The notes beneath the pieces are model-generated. The model did no database searches. It was not told the origin of the DNA and was given only the letters and a program-made list of their open reading frames with translations. Shown here piece by piece: positions 1-9,318 of a stretch of 64,000 bases of DNA; positions within the stretch are counted from its first letter, which is position 1, and the number at the start of each line of letters is the position of its first letter. Source of the stretch: Brumimicrobium sp035497735 (GTDB taxonomy: Bacteria > Bacteroidota > Bacteroidia > Flavobacteriales_D > Crocinitomicaceae). The translations under genes were made by a program, and so were the position numbers. The stretch covers positions 186,001 to 250,000 of the forward strand of contig DATJCX010000047.1 in the NCBI GenBank assembly GCA_035497735.1. Reading direction: 5' to 3'.

Positions 1-108
1 ATCCCCTCTATAAATTAAAGGTGCAATTCTTTTAAAAACATAGCTCAAGCGAATCAATAATGGTCTTGGCAGTGTATTTAATAAAAACTTATAAAATTTC
101 TTCATCAT
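1..108 (-). CDS. Probable class I SAM-dependent methyltransferase, N-terminal fragment
   Basis: The minus strand opens at ATG (106-108; a second ATG follows immediately) and stays open to the window edge for 36 codons. The reading contains LLNTLPRPLLIRLSYVFKR and APLIYRG. This resembles the N-terminus of a methyltransferase family common in Flavobacteriia, but the SAM-binding motif lies outside the window, so the assignment rests on recall of the N-terminal signature. The gene is cut by the window edge, not necessarily broken in the genome. No neighbour inside the window suggests its role. Confidence 0.5.
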   Translation of the reverse strand, partial: MMKKFYKFLLNTLPRPLLIRLSYVFKRIAPLIYRGD

Positions 109-234
109 AATATAGGAACCTTGGTTCAGTTTTCTCTTTTTAAGAAAAGAAACAAATATATATCAAAATCTATAGCTATCACTGAATCAAATGAATTATT
201 TAAGGAAATTAGCCATAGTTAACAAAAATATATT

Positions 235-270
235 GCACAAAAAAAGACTGCCCGAATTGGACAGTCTTTA
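235..270 (-). terminator. Rho-independent terminator after the VWD-domain gene
   Basis: The arms AAAGACTG (243-250) and CAGTCTTT (262-269) enclose an 11-nt loop. On the minus strand the stem is followed by a run of T. It lies about 22 nt beyond the stop of the VWD-domain gene, as expected for its terminator. Confidence 0.75.
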
Positions 271-291
271 TTTTCACTATTATTTTATTCC

Positions 292-1857
292 TTATCTACC
301 TCCAGTTGGCGTTCTAGTTCCACCTGTATTTGTTGGTGTTCTTCTATTTGTACTCGTGCCTTGGTTTGGTTTTGTATTTGAACCAGCTGTTCCAGTTGGT
401 CTCGGATTACTATTCTGTGGCGTTCTACCAGTTGGATAGCTATTGTTTGGATGACGTGTTCCTGGATGTCTATAAACAGGAGTTCTAGGCGTTGATGGAA
501 CAATAATTACTGTTCTTCCTGTGTTAGTTCTTGTATTTCCAGCATTTGTTTTTTGATTACCTTGATTTGTTTTCACATCTTCGATAACAGGCTCTTTCGG
601 ACTCTTTCTCTTTGGAGAAGTATAATCATCCGTATCTGCTTCTGGCTCTAATCCAATATGTCCATAGTCATAAACAGCTGCAAATAAATCCTCATCAGCT
701 ACACCAGCTTCACGTGCTTTTTTAATTCCTTCTTCAATTTGCTCATCAGAAAGTTCCGCTAAAGTTAAGTGCTCACTTGGGTATCGAAAATCATCTGGAA
801 TATTTGTCATTTTCTCAGCAAACAATGAACTTTGGTCGTCTAACATAAAGTTATCTCCAAAGATGTGTGAAATATAATATCCTTGAGATTGTTTAGCGCT
901 TCTCACAGCAGGATTTCTTCTATTTGCTCCAAAATTATCTTCGTAAGAAAAGTCTGTTGAAGAGAAGTCTCTATCATACGTACTTCTTTGATCTTCTACC
1001 ATCAAGTCGTTTTTAGGATTTCCATCATTATCTCCAAGTAAACCGTAGTATTCGCTATCGTTACAAGTAGAAACGTAAACCTCTACATCATACATTGAAT
1101 TTACAGCACCTCCTCTACGTTTAACAATAGCTTGCTCACCAGTTGGGAATTTAACTCTAAACTTGTTGTTAGAAACAGTTTCGAAAGCACCTCCTTGTGG
1201 TAAGACATAGGTAGTTCCTTTATCAGAAACAGATTCACCATTAATGGTAATTATCTTTCTATCTTTAAATTCTACAACGTCCCCGTTAACATTCATCGCT
1301 ATTTTTCCATTTTGAGAAATAGTTGTACTGTTATTTGGTCTGAACATTTGTGTTTGAATCATAAAACGATCATTAATTGAACCCGCTAACAAATAATCAC
1401 CAGCATTTTGGAAGTCATATTTTTGACCATCAAAAGTAGTCATGTGCGGATCTCCGTTTGACCTTCCCTTTGTAACATCAGAACATTTTGCAGACTGAAC
1501 ATAACTATTCCATTCTCTCCAATAGTAATTTTCTCTATTACCTCTAGTTGCTTTGATTTCATTTTCCAATTCTTGTTCTGCAACGCGAGATAAGCGATCA
1601 ATTCTTTGGTCTCCCATAGACTGAAGCATCTCAAATGGTGTTTGTGTTACTCCATTCGGTCTTGTAGGTTGCTCTTCATTCATTACTAAAGCAGAAATAC
1701 TTTCATATAAGTACTCACCTTTTGTTTTGTGCCACGACTTAAGAATTTCCTTGATGTGATCAGAATCTTGTTTTTTATATTGAACAGGATTTAACTGTAC
1801 GTTCGCCCAAGTTGTCAACACGAACAACATAGCGAATAAAGAAGTAAATATTTTCAT
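292..1857 (-). CDS. Secreted von Willebrand factor type D (VWD) domain protein
   Basis: A 521-residue protein with an N-terminal signal peptide (MKIFTSLFAMLFVLTTWA). At about residues 130-300 it has a VWD domain: the GDPHMTTFDGQKYDF start motif and a GLLGDNDGNPKNDL motif matching the G-x-x-G-[DN]-x-[DN]-G calcium-binding loop of the family. The last about 110 residues are rich in Thr, Asn, Pro, Arg and Gly and look disordered. VWD domains are extracellular, Ca-dependent, often adhesive modules. No T9SS sorting domain, sortase motif or membrane anchor is visible, so how it is held at the surface is unknown. It is a single-gene unit with its own terminator. The product type is secure; the role is not. 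Confidence 0.75.
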   Translation of the reverse strand: MKIFTSLFAMLFVLTTWANVQLNPVQYKKQDSDHIKEILKSWHKTKGEYLYESISALVMNEEQPTRPNGVTQTPFEMLQSMGDQRIDRLSRVAEQELENEIKATRGNRENYYWREWNSYVQSAKCSDVTKGRSNGDPHMTTFDGQKYDFQNAGDYLLAGSINDRFMIQTQMFRPNNSTTISQNGKIAMNVNGDVVEFKDRKIITINGESVSDKGTTYVLPQGGAFETVSNNKFRVKFPTGEQAIVKRRGGAVNSMYDVEVYVSTCNDSEYYGLLGDNDGNPKNDLMVEDQRSTYDRDFSSTDFSYEDNFGANRRNPAVRSAKQSQGYYISHIFGDNFMLDDQSSLFAEKMTNIPDDFRYPSEHLTLAELSDEQIEEGIKKAREAGVADEDLFAAVYDYGHIGLEPEADTDDYTSPKRKSPKEPVIEDVKTNQGNQKTNAGNTRTNTGRTVIIVPSTPRTPVYRHPGTRHPNNSYPTGRTPQNSNPRPTGTAGSNTKPNQGTSTNRRTPTNTGGTRTPTGGR

Positions 1858-1913
1858 AATTGTGTTTTTAATAATTCAAACTAAATATAAGCAAATAACA
1901 TACCATAAAAAAA

Positions 1914-2039
1914 TGGATGTTTCAAACCTGGTAAACTGCTTAGTTGTTTTCAAATTTCGAACTCCATAACATACTTTAGTATGCTCGTTTCGTTCTCATT
2001 ATAAACACTTATGCATTTCCCTCACTTTTGAAACATCCA
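1914..2039. repeat. 126-bp element bounded by 13-bp inverted repeats
   Basis: TGGATGTTTCAAA (1914-1926) is repeated exactly inverted as TTTGAAACATCCA (2027-2039). Between the arms lies a smaller perfect palindrome, CATACT-TT-AGTATG (1970-1983). It sits between the pckA 3' end and the upstream region of the VWD gene. It could be a processed RNA hairpin, a MITE-like remnant, or part of the VWD gene's leader. No target-site duplication was obvious. Confidence 0.5.
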
Positions 2040-2047
2040 CTATATTA

Positions 2048-2070
2048 TCTCAAAACCTGTTCTTTTGAGA
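2048..2070 (-). terminator. Hairpin after pckA, probable terminator
   Basis: TCTCAAAA (2048-2055) pairs with TTTTGAGA (2063-2070) across a 7-nt loop, 33 nt beyond the pckA stop. There is no long T run, so this is weaker than the other terminators here. The 15-mer TCTTTTGAGACAGCT at 2061-2075 recurs in the hairpin after uvrB. Confidence 0.5.
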
Positions 2071-2102
2071 CAGCTATCTTTCTTTATAAGTATCGTAACA
2101 GT

Positions 2103-3716
2103 TTAAACCAATACTTTTGGTGCAGCCGCTAAAATTTCAGCAGATGTACCTTGAGCAAAAGTTTCAAAGTTTTTAACGAATTGTTGCGCTAAATGCGATG
2201 CTTTTCTATCGTAAGCAGCTTTATCTTCCCAAGTATTTCTAGGATTTAAAACTTCCGTTGGAACGTTTGGACAAGCTGTTGGCATTGCTAAGTTAAAGAT
2301 ATCATCAGTAACAAATTCAATATTATCCAACTCACCATTTAACGCTGCAGTAATCATTGCTCTTGTGTATTTTAAAGAAATACGAGAACCAACACCATAC
2401 TCACCACCAGACCATCCAGTGTTGATTAACCAAACATTAACGTTTTCACTTTCAATTTTATTTCCAAGTAACTCTGCGTATTTTGCAGGGTGTAAAGGTA
2501 AGAAAGGCGCTCCAAAACAAGCAGAGAAAACAGTTTGTGGCTCAGTTATCCCAGCTTCTGTTCCAGCAACTTTAGCTGTATAACCTGAAATAAAGTGGTA
2601 CATCGCTTGTTCTTTTGTCAACTTAGAGATTGGAGGTAAAACTCCAAAGGCATCAGCTGTTAAAAAGAAAATATTTCTCGGGTTTCTTCCTACTGAAGGT
2701 TCCATGATATTATCGATATGATAAATTGGGTAAGAAACACGCGTATTTTGAGTTATAGAACCATCTGAATAATCAGGAGTTGAAGTTCCATCAACAAATC
2801 CGATATTTTCTAGGATAGCTCCAAATTTAATTGCTTCGTAAATTTGTGGTTCTTTTTCAGCAGATAAGTCGATTGTTTTCGCGTAACATCCACCTTCAAA
2901 GTTGAACACACTACCATTCTCATCCCATCCGTGCTCATCATCACCGATTAAACGACGGTCTGGATCTGAAGAAAGCGTTGTTTTACCTGTTCCTGATAGA
3001 CCAAAGAAAAGAGCAGTATCACCATCTTTACCTACGTTAGCCGAACAGTGCATTGAAAGTACATTTCTTTCATGAGGCAATACAAAATTTAATACAGAGA
3101 AAATACCTTTTTTAATTTCACCTGTATATTTTGTACCTCCGATGATAATCATTTTTCTTGTAAAGTCAATGATAGCAAAGTTTTCTTGGCGTGTTCCGTC
3201 AATTTCTGGGTCCGCTAAGAAATTAGTTGCTGCAACGATGTGCCACTCTGGAGTGAAGTTTTCAATTTCCTCATCTGTTGGACGTAAGAACATATTGTAT
3301 GCAAACATGTTTGACCAAGGTAAATCGGTAATAACACGGATATTTGTTCTATAATTATCGTCCGCACAAGCATAAGCATCTCTAGCGTAAACATCTTTAC
3401 CTACTAAGTAAGCTTTAATTCTATTGTAAAGAGCGTCAAATTTATCTGAGTCAAACTTCTTGTTTATTTTCCCCCACCACACAGCGTCTTTAGTTGTATC
3501 ATCAAAAACGATGAAGCGGTCTTCAGGAGAACGTCCTGTAAACTTACCTGTATTGATAGCTACTGCACCTGAATCAGTTAGAATCCCCTCTCCTAATAGG
3601 ATTGTGTCTTCAACTAACTCAGCAGGACTCATGTTCCAATAAACATTCCCTAGGTTCTTCAAACCTAAATCCTCTTTTAAATTGGCATTTGAACCTCTCT
3701 TACCAAATTCTTCCAT
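2103..3716 (-). CDS. pckA: Phosphoenolpyruvate carboxykinase (ATP)
   Basis: Converts oxaloacetate plus ATP to phosphoenolpyruvate, CO2 and ADP; the first committed step of gluconeogenesis, cytosolic. The protein shows the PEPCK signature LIGDDEHGWDENGSVFNFEGG, the P-loop (kinase-1a) GLSGTGKTTLS and the downstream NTRVSYPIYHI motif. I place the start at ATG 3716 (537 aa, close to the about 540 usual in the family). The frame extends upstream to a TTG at 3749, but a TAnnTTTG promoter box overlaps that TTG, so it cannot be translated from this promoter. The gene stands alone, with a hairpin after it. Confidence 0.95.
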   Translation of the reverse strand: MEEFGKRGSNANLKEDLGLKNLGNVYWNMSPAELVEDTILLGEGILTDSGAVAINTGKFTGRSPEDRFIVFDDTTKDAVWWGKINKKFDSDKFDALYNRIKAYLVGKDVYARDAYACADDNYRTNIRVITDLPWSNMFAYNMFLRPTDEEIENFTPEWHIVAATNFLADPEIDGTRQENFAIIDFTRKMIIIGGTKYTGEIKKGIFSVLNFVLPHERNVLSMHCSANVGKDGDTALFFGLSGTGKTTLSSDPDRRLIGDDEHGWDENGSVFNFEGGCYAKTIDLSAEKEPQIYEAIKFGAILENIGFVDGTSTPDYSDGSITQNTRVSYPIYHIDNIMEPSVGRNPRNIFFLTADAFGVLPPISKLTKEQAMYHFISGYTAKVAGTEAGITEPQTVFSACFGAPFLPLHPAKYAELLGNKIESENVNVWLINTGWSGGEYGVGSRISLKYTRAMITAALNGELDNIEFVTDDIFNLAMPTACPNVPTEVLNPRNTWEDKAAYDRKASHLAQQFVKNFETFAQGTSAEILAAAPKVLV

Positions 3717-3746
3717 AATTTTTGATTTTTCTTTTAAAAACTGATG

Positions 3747-3754
3747 CAAATTTA
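3747..3754 (-). promoter_or_regulatory. Bacteroidota -7 promoter box of pckA
   Basis: On the minus strand the bases read TAAATTTG, matching TAnnTTTG, the -7 consensus of the Bacteroidota primary sigma factor. The predicted transcript begins near 3741, giving a leader of about 25 nt before ATG 3716. This decides the pckA start codon. Confidence 0.55.
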
Positions 3755-3839
3755 ATGTTTATACTTTGAAGAAGACAAATTTATTAGTCTAATTTATCCA
3801 CATTTTTAATAACTCATTATCAATCGACAAGTTATACCC

Positions 3840-4238
3840 TTATTTTTTATAGGTTGCTAAATATCTCGCTAATAATGAACCCCAGCCAATAATCAGCATG
3901 AACCCTCCAATTGGCGTAATAGGTCCTAAGACTCTACTAATATTTATGCCTAATTGTGGCAACAATACCAGTCCGAAAATTGAACCTGAGAATAAAATTG
4001 CTCCGTACATAATGAAGCGATATTGTGTATTCATGTCGAAGTCAAACTTGTTGTTAATTCCCGCCAAAGCCAAAGCTCCTATCCCATTATAAAACATATA
4101 CGTTGTTCCTGTCACAAAACTTTTTATTTGTTCTGGTTCAATTCCTAATGTTTCCAAATAATGCGCTCCCATTGCTCCTAGAATTATTCCCAATGTTGTA
4201 AATGTCAACCCGAGAGCTATTAATTTTTTCTCATTCAT
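3840..4238 (-). CDS. DUF423 family small membrane protein
   Basis: A 132-residue protein with four predicted membrane helices (about residues 7-25, 45-62, 74-92 and 104-122), a GAMGAHYL motif after the first helix and GPITPIGG before the last; both are typical of DUF423 (YgdD-like). The function of the family is unknown. The start overlaps the recN stop by 8 nt (ATGAATGA), so it is co-translated as the last gene of the bamD-rpoZ-coaBC-porD-recN string. Family assignment is by motif and length. Confidence 0.8.
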   Translation of the reverse strand: MNEKKLIALGLTFTTLGIILGAMGAHYLETLGIEPEQIKSFVTGTTYMFYNGIGALALAGINNKFDFDMNTQYRFIMYGAILFSGSIFGLVLLPQLGINISRVLGPITPIGGFMLIIGWGSLLARYLATYKK

Positions 4239-5871
4239 TCATTAAGTTTTTTGCGTTTAACAATGCTGCTTCATTAACAGTGCTTCCACTCATTAATTTG
4301 GCAATTTCTTCTATTCTTTCTTCCGTATCTAAAATCTGAAAAGAAGTTTCTGTTCTTCCTTTAACATCTGATTTCTTTACTAAAATATGATTCATTCCTT
4401 TACTTGCTACTTGCGGTAAATGCGTAATAGCAATCAATTGCATATGTTCTCCCATGCTTTTTAAATGCGCTCCAATCTTCTGGGCTACTTCTCCAGAAAC
4501 TCCTGTGTCGATTTCGTCGAATATCACGGTAGGCAACTGTTGTTTTTGAGACAATAGAAATTGAATGGCAAGCATTAATCGAGACAACTCTCCTCCGGAG
4601 GCCGCTCTTTCGATTGGTTGTGGTGCCATTCCTTTGTTTGGTGCGAAATATAAAGTGATGTTATCCGCTCCGTGCTCTTGCAATGCTGCTTCGGCCACAT
4701 CAAAACGAATCGTTGCACCATCTAGTTTTAAGTGACTCAATAATTCAGACACTTGCTTTTCAATGGTCTTTGCCACTTTAATTCTTCGCGCTGATAAATC
4801 CTTGGCAACTTTATTGGCTTTTTCTAGTATTTTATTTAATTCCTTTTGTTTTTGCTCAATTTTTTCTTCGATATTGCCTGAACTATCCACTTCTTGTTGT
4901 AGTTTTTCAACCAAGTCTTTCAATTCTTCTTGAGAAGTGAAATTATGTTTTCTTAAGGCACTATTAAAAGCATCTAGTCGAATGATATTTAAACTTAAAT
5001 CTTCTGGATTGTAAGTCATCTCACTGACTTCATCTTCAGCGATGGCAACAATGTCTTTTAACTCTATCTGTACTGAATTGATGCGTTCAGAAAGTTCTTC
5101 AAGCACTTGGTCTTTGACTTTCTTAAAATTTAAAATTCTATTCAAGGCATCTAGTACCCCATTGTCATCACCAATTGCGTTAACAATCAGTTGATAATTT
5201 TCCTTTATTTCTTCAAATTGTTCAGCTCTTTCAACTTCCTTTTCAATCTCCTCATAATTCAGCTGGTTAAGTTGAAGTTTGCTCAATTCCTCTAATTGAA
5301 AACTATTGAATTCAAATTCTAAAGCGATTTTAGCTCTATTATCTTCGAGTTCATGAATTTCCTTAGATAAACTTCTAGACGAGTTAAACAAAACGCTTAA
5401 TTCATTTAAAATGGTTTCATTCTCACCAATGACATCGAGAATATTTCTTTGAAATGCCGTTTGTCTTAATTCTAAGGTATGGTGTTGGGAATGAATATGA
5501 ATAAGCTGTTCGGTCAACTCCTTTAGCAGGTTTAATTGAACCGGAGTATCATTGATAAATGCTCTAGACTTACCATTTGCATTAATTTCTCTTCGAATGA
5601 TGGTATCTTCTTCAATATCTAAATCATTTTTCTTAAAGAAGTCTGAGAAATCCTTAGTTGCGATTTTGAAAATTGCCTCCACAACCGTTTTCTTACTTTC
5701 ATCACGAATAACAGAATAGTCGGCACGTTCACCTAGAATTAACTTTAAAGCACCTAATAAGATCGACTTTCCTGAACCAGTTTCTCCAGTAATTACTGTA
5801 AAACCGTTATTTAGGGGCAGTTTAGCATTTTCAATTAGAGCAAAGTTGCTAACAGAAATCTGACTTAACAT
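4231..5871 (-). CDS. recN: DNA repair protein RecN
   Basis: An SMC-like ATPase that acts early in double-strand-break repair. The 546-residue protein has Walker A GETGSGKS at 29-36, a long central coiled coil (about 150-370), the ABC signature ASGGELSRLMLA and Walker B TVIFDEIDTGVSG near the C-terminus, in the order expected for RecN. Its start overlaps the stop of the DUF4835 gene by one base and its end overlaps the DUF423 start. No LexA box is visible upstream, so expression is probably constitutive with the operon. Confidence 0.95.
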   Translation of the reverse strand: MLSQISVSNFALIENAKLPLNNGFTVITGETGSGKSILLGALKLILGERADYSVIRDESKKTVVEAIFKIATKDFSDFFKKNDLDIEEDTIIRREINANGKSRAFINDTPVQLNLLKELTEQLIHIHSQHHTLELRQTAFQRNILDVIGENETILNELSVLFNSSRSLSKEIHELEDNRAKIALEFEFNSFQLEELSKLQLNQLNYEEIEKEVERAEQFEEIKENYQLIVNAIGDDNGVLDALNRILNFKKVKDQVLEELSERINSVQIELKDIVAIAEDEVSEMTYNPEDLSLNIIRLDAFNSALRKHNFTSQEELKDLVEKLQQEVDSSGNIEEKIEQKQKELNKILEKANKVAKDLSARRIKVAKTIEKQVSELLSHLKLDGATIRFDVAEAALQEHGADNITLYFAPNKGMAPQPIERAASGGELSRLMLAIQFLLSQKQQLPTVIFDEIDTGVSGEVAQKIGAHLKSMGEHMQLIAITHLPQVASKGMNHILVKKSDVKGRTETSFQILDTEERIEEIAKLMSGSTVNEAALLNAKNLMNE

Positions 5872-6773
5872 TACTGAATAATTTCTTGATATTTAGATGA
5901 GTTTGTTGGGTCAACACGCTTTAAAGTATTCACAACATCTGTCTGTTGCTTTCTTTCAGCTTCTTTGTATATTCCCATTAATTCGTCTCTTTTTGAACGA
6001 ATAAAAATCAAAAGGTTGATTGATCCTGGACGTGCAGAATTCACTGAAATCAATTTATCTAAAGCCATTTTAATTTCATCCCTTGCTACGTTTGGATTGT
6101 CGTACATTTTATCCAAACCTTTTCGATGATAATCATAAAAGCACTCTCTCAATGGATTGAATAATTCATGTAAGGTATTATCAATCAGCCAGAATCTATT
6201 TTTCCTACCTTTATCGTCGGACTTCCATCCAGGCGTCATACTTGCTTGTGCAAGGGATACAACATTTTGTGCTTTTGTGAAATAAGGACTTCCTCCTTTT
6301 AAAGCAAAAGAGTCTCCATCTAGTCCTAGAATATAGTTGGCATAGAAAGCTAAAATAGAGGTTAAATTTTCGGTGTATTGATTATCAGAATAAATCAACT
6401 TAGCTCCCCTTCTAAAAGTGAAGTAAACATCCTCATCCAGATAATTAAATAAAGTCGTGTTATAGGTTGTATTGTAAACGGGTCTTGTCGCTTGAATTTG
6501 CATCGTTGCTTTAAACGAGTTACCAGCAATCTCAACAATTGACAATTGGAAATTACAGTTAATTCTTTCTTCCACTTCAAATTTATCTCTGGTCCACGAA
6601 GTTTCGTTTACCAAGTCAAAAATTGCTTGTTCGATTTCTTTAAACACCTCTTTTTCAGTGGTTGTTACATCTAAAGCTGGATTTGACTGAACCGTAACTT
6701 GACAGTTCAATTCTTGTGCAAGTATAATGTTACTTCCTACAAACAGGACAGCGATAAGGAATACTATTCTCAT
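5871..6773 (-). CDS. porD: DUF4835 family protein, type IX secretion-associated (PorD-like)
   Basis: A 300-residue exported protein with a signal peptide ending near ILAQ. The start of the mature part, ELNCQVTVQSNP, and the central YNTTLFNYLDEDVYFTF and ILAFYANYILGLD blocks match the DUF4835 family, always found next to coaBC and recN in Bacteroidota. Some annotation schemes name this family PorD, a component of the type IX secretion system; I recall this name but cannot test it here. The start overlaps the coaBC stop by 4 nt (ATGA). Secretion by T9SS elsewhere is supported by porX in this window. Confidence 0.75.
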   Translation of the reverse strand: MRIVFLIAVLFVGSNIILAQELNCQVTVQSNPALDVTTTEKEVFKEIEQAIFDLVNETSWTRDKFEVEERINCNFQLSIVEIAGNSFKATMQIQATRPVYNTTYNTTLFNYLDEDVYFTFRRGAKLIYSDNQYTENLTSILAFYANYILGLDGDSFALKGGSPYFTKAQNVVSLAQASMTPGWKSDDKGRKNRFWLIDNTLHELFNPLRECFYDYHRKGLDKMYDNPNVARDEIKMALDKLISVNSARPGSINLLIFIRSKRDELMGIYKEAERKQQTDVVNTLKRVDPTNSSKYQEIIQ

Positions 6774-7969
6774 TTCTTTAAATTCAATAAATAGTCTAAA
6801 ATATTATTAGCCACTTCTTTCTTTGATTTTAACTCAAATTTAGTGGTTTTATTGTTAACATCCAATAATGTTATCTTATTTGTATCGTAACCAAATCCTG
6901 CGCCAATATCTTCTAGCGTATTCACTACAATTAAATCTAGATGCTTCTTCTTTAATTTTTTAGCTGCATTTTCAAGTGCATCATTGGTTTCCAAGGCAAA
7001 CCCAACCAACCATTGGTTCTCATTTTTTGTTTCACCAATCGTATGAAGAACATCAGGATTTTTAACCAAAGAAATGGTCATTTCCTCATCATTCTTTTTA
7101 ATCTTTTTATCAGCTACTTCTTTTGGACGGTAATCTGCAACAGCTGCAGAGAAAATACCACCGTTACAAGAAGGGAAGTGTGTTTGAGCAGCTGCCAACA
7201 TTTCTCTTGCAGACTTTATATCAATTCTCGTTAAATTCTTGTGTTGTAAAGTTTGTTGCGTTGGACCTGTAACCAGCACAACCTCTGCCCCTCTTGCCAA
7301 GCATTTTTCGGCCAAGGCAAAGCCCATTTTTCCTGTTGAATGATTTCCAATAAAACGAACAGGATCTATTGCTTCATAAGTTGGACCAGCGGTAATCAAC
7401 ACTTTTTGACCTTTCATAGAATCAGAAATCTCAAAGAAACTCTTAATTTCTTCAAGAATTGTTTCCGGTTCAGCCATTCTACCTTTCCCTATTAAGCCAC
7501 TAGCTAAGAAGCCGTCCTCGGCAGGAATAATTTTCACGCCATGGTCTTCAATTTTCTTTAGATTTTCTTCCGTTGTAGCATGCGCATACATATCCAGGTC
7601 CATTGCAGGTGCAATCATAACTGGACATTTAGCAGAAAGATAAGTGGCTCCTAGTAGATTATCACAGAAACCATTCGCTAATTTCGCCAATGAATTTGCT
7701 GTTAATGGTGCAATGACCATTAAATCTCCCCATGCTCCTAATTCAACATGATTGGTCCATTCTCCATTCTCCTCATTCCAAAACTCAATATAAGCAGGGT
7801 TTTGGGATAAAGTAGAAACGGTAAGCGGTGTTATAAAATCAGAAGAGGCAGGAGTTAAAATACATTTAACTTCTGCCCCTAATTGTTTTAACAATCTTAT
7901 TAAAAAAGAAATTTTATAGGCTGCGATTCCACCAGTTACCCCGATAACAATACGCTTTCCTTTTAGCAT
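6770..7969 (-). CDS. coaBC: Bifunctional phosphopantothenoylcysteine decarboxylase/phosphopantothenate-cysteine ligase
   Basis: Makes 4'-phosphopantetheine for coenzyme A in two steps. The N-terminal CoaC flavoprotein half has GVTGGIAAYK at 10-19, a histidine in TNHVELG and a PAMDLDMYAHA segment corresponding to the FMN/substrate-binding PAMN motif. The C-terminal CoaB half begins near residue 190 with ITAGPTYEAIDPVRFIGN, followed by STGKMG, AAVADYRP and the KIKK motif. Length (399 aa) is normal. It overlaps the DUF4835 gene by 4 nt and follows rpoZ by 17 nt, so the string is one transcript. Confidence 0.95.
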   Translation of the reverse strand: MLKGKRIVIGVTGGIAAYKISFLIRLLKQLGAEVKCILTPASSDFITPLTVSTLSQNPAYIEFWNEENGEWTNHVELGAWGDLMVIAPLTANSLAKLANGFCDNLLGATYLSAKCPVMIAPAMDLDMYAHATTEENLKKIEDHGVKIIPAEDGFLASGLIGKGRMAEPETILEEIKSFFEISDSMKGQKVLITAGPTYEAIDPVRFIGNHSTGKMGFALAEKCLARGAEVVLVTGPTQQTLQHKNLTRIDIKSAREMLAAAQTHFPSCNGGIFSAAVADYRPKEVADKKIKKNDEEMTISLVKNPDVLHTIGETKNENQWLVGFALETNDALENAAKKLKKKHLDLIVVNTLEDIGAGFGYDTNKITLLDVNNKTTKFELKSKKEVANNILDYLLNLKK

Positions 7970-7986
7970 TCTAAAAAAAATCTGAA

Positions 7987-8304
7987 TTATGCTTCTGGAC
8001 TAGTAATTACTAGTTTTCCTCTTTCTAATTCGTCAATTGCCATTGCAGCTGGCTTCGGCAAGCGCTCATAGAAACGAGAAATTTCGATTTGCTCTCTATT
8101 CTCAAAAATCTCTTCTAAGTTATCTGTCGTAGAAGCGAATTCCAATAATTTTGAAGTCAACTCTTCTTTTAATTCTCTATTAATTTCATCAGCTCTTTTA
8201 GAAAGAACTACAATTGATTCGTAGATGTTTTCAGTCTCTCTTTCCAACTTCTCAACATCACGAGTAATTGTTGTGCGTTCTGCCTTACTGTATTTAAAGC
8301 TCAT
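7987..8304 (-). CDS. rpoZ: DNA-directed RNA polymerase omega subunit, Bacteroidota type
   Basis: A 105-residue protein with the Bacteroidota omega features: a short basic N-terminus, a helical ETENIYESIVVLSKRADEIN segment and the conserved PKPAAMAIDELERGKL block near the C-terminus. Omega helps assemble RNA polymerase around beta'. It sits between bamD and coaBC, the usual place in this phylum, with spacings of 13 and 17 nt. Small size makes motif support the main evidence; synteny raises confidence. Confidence 0.85.
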   Translation of the reverse strand: MSFKYSKAERTTITRDVEKLERETENIYESIVVLSKRADEINRELKEELTSKLLEFASTTDNLEEIFENREQIEISRFYERLPKPAAMAIDELERGKLVITSPEA

Positions 8305-8317
8305 ATTCGTTCTAATT

Positions 8318-9313
8318 TTAAATATTACTTAATTCCTTTTCCGCTCTTTTGTGGAAGCCCCTAGCTTTTTCCACCAGTCCTGAATTGGGATACTTTTCTG
8401 CAAAGTTATTAAATCTTGCTATAGTTTCCTCTAGAAAGCGAACTTTTTTCTGTATTGAGGTAGAATTTGATTTTTGGAATGCTTCCACAATTTCATTATA
8501 AGCATATTGCTCTTCTACTTTCAATAATTCTTTACCTAAATTTTCTTGTAATTTTCTAGCCTTATCCGCTGTTGATTTCTTCTCTTCAAAAAGATGTTTA
8601 TACTTTGAATAAGTTTCCAAAGCATCTTCAATACGCTCTTTCTTTTTGCTTAAAATACTATTTATAGCAAGTTCGTATGAGTTCTCAAACTGAATAACCG
8701 CTACTTCACTCATGTAAAATGAACGAGGATATTCTTCTATAAAAGACTTTGAAGAAGCTACTGCAGCTCTATTCTCTTGCATTTTACTATACAACTTAAC
8801 AGCGTTGAAACGCTTTGTTTCTATCTTAAAACGCAATCTATCCATTGTTCTGTTGCACGAGTCAACTAGCACACTATTCGGAAAACGATATACGAATTGT
8901 TGTAAATCATTTAATGCTATTTCTGTTTCCTCTTGATCTAATGTAATGGCTGGACTGTTTTTTACAGAACAGATAGCTGTTAAGAAAGTCGCCTCTTCAG
9001 CATTGTCACTAAAAGGGTAACGAATCGAGAATTGGTTGAAATAGTAACCCGCCATGAAATAATCCTTTAATTCAAAATAGGATTTAGCCATACGGAAATA
9101 AGCTACTTGACCTTGATCTGTTCGAGGGAAACGTTGATAAACCTGCTCATACAAAGCAATTGCTCTATCGTAGTTCTTTTTATCGTACTGACTATTAGCT
9201 TCTTGGAATTTTTGTTCATAATCATCACTTTTAATGATTTTCTGATATTCGCTACAAGAACTGATAGCTATGAGCATCAGAAGCAAGAAAGATATGTGTT
9301 TAAAAAATTTCAT
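8318..9313 (-). CDS. bamD: Outer membrane protein assembly factor BamD
   Basis: A 331-residue lipoprotein with a signal peptide and a lipobox ending at Cys20 (AISSC). TPR-like repeats follow, starting with YDKKNYDRAIALYEQV and FELKDYFMAGYYFNQF. BamD is the periplasmic lipoprotein partner of BamA in inserting outer-membrane beta-barrels. First gene of the bamD-rpoZ-coaBC-porD-recN-DUF423 operon. A TAnnTTTG box at 9319-9326 ends only 5 nt before the ATG, so the transcript may start at the start codon. Confidence 0.9.
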   Translation of the reverse strand: MKFFKHISFLLLMLIAISSCSEYQKIIKSDDYEQKFQEANSQYDKKNYDRAIALYEQVYQRFPRTDQGQVAYFRMAKSYFELKDYFMAGYYFNQFSIRYPFSDNAEEATFLTAICSVKNSPAITLDQEETEIALNDLQQFVYRFPNSVLVDSCNRTMDRLRFKIETKRFNAVKLYSKMQENRAAVASSKSFIEEYPRSFYMSEVAVIQFENSYELAINSILSKKKERIEDALETYSKYKHLFEEKKSTADKARKLQENLGKELLKVEEQYAYNEIVEAFQKSNSTSIQKKVRFLEETIARFNNFAEKYPNSGLVEKARGFHKRAEKELSNI

Positions 9314-9318
9314 CGACG

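Noticed and set aside
191..439. Plus-strand 82-residue open frame
   Set aside because: It is antisense to the Thr/Asn/Pro-rich tail of the VWD gene; its repeats mirror that low-complexity region, and the terminator lies inside it.
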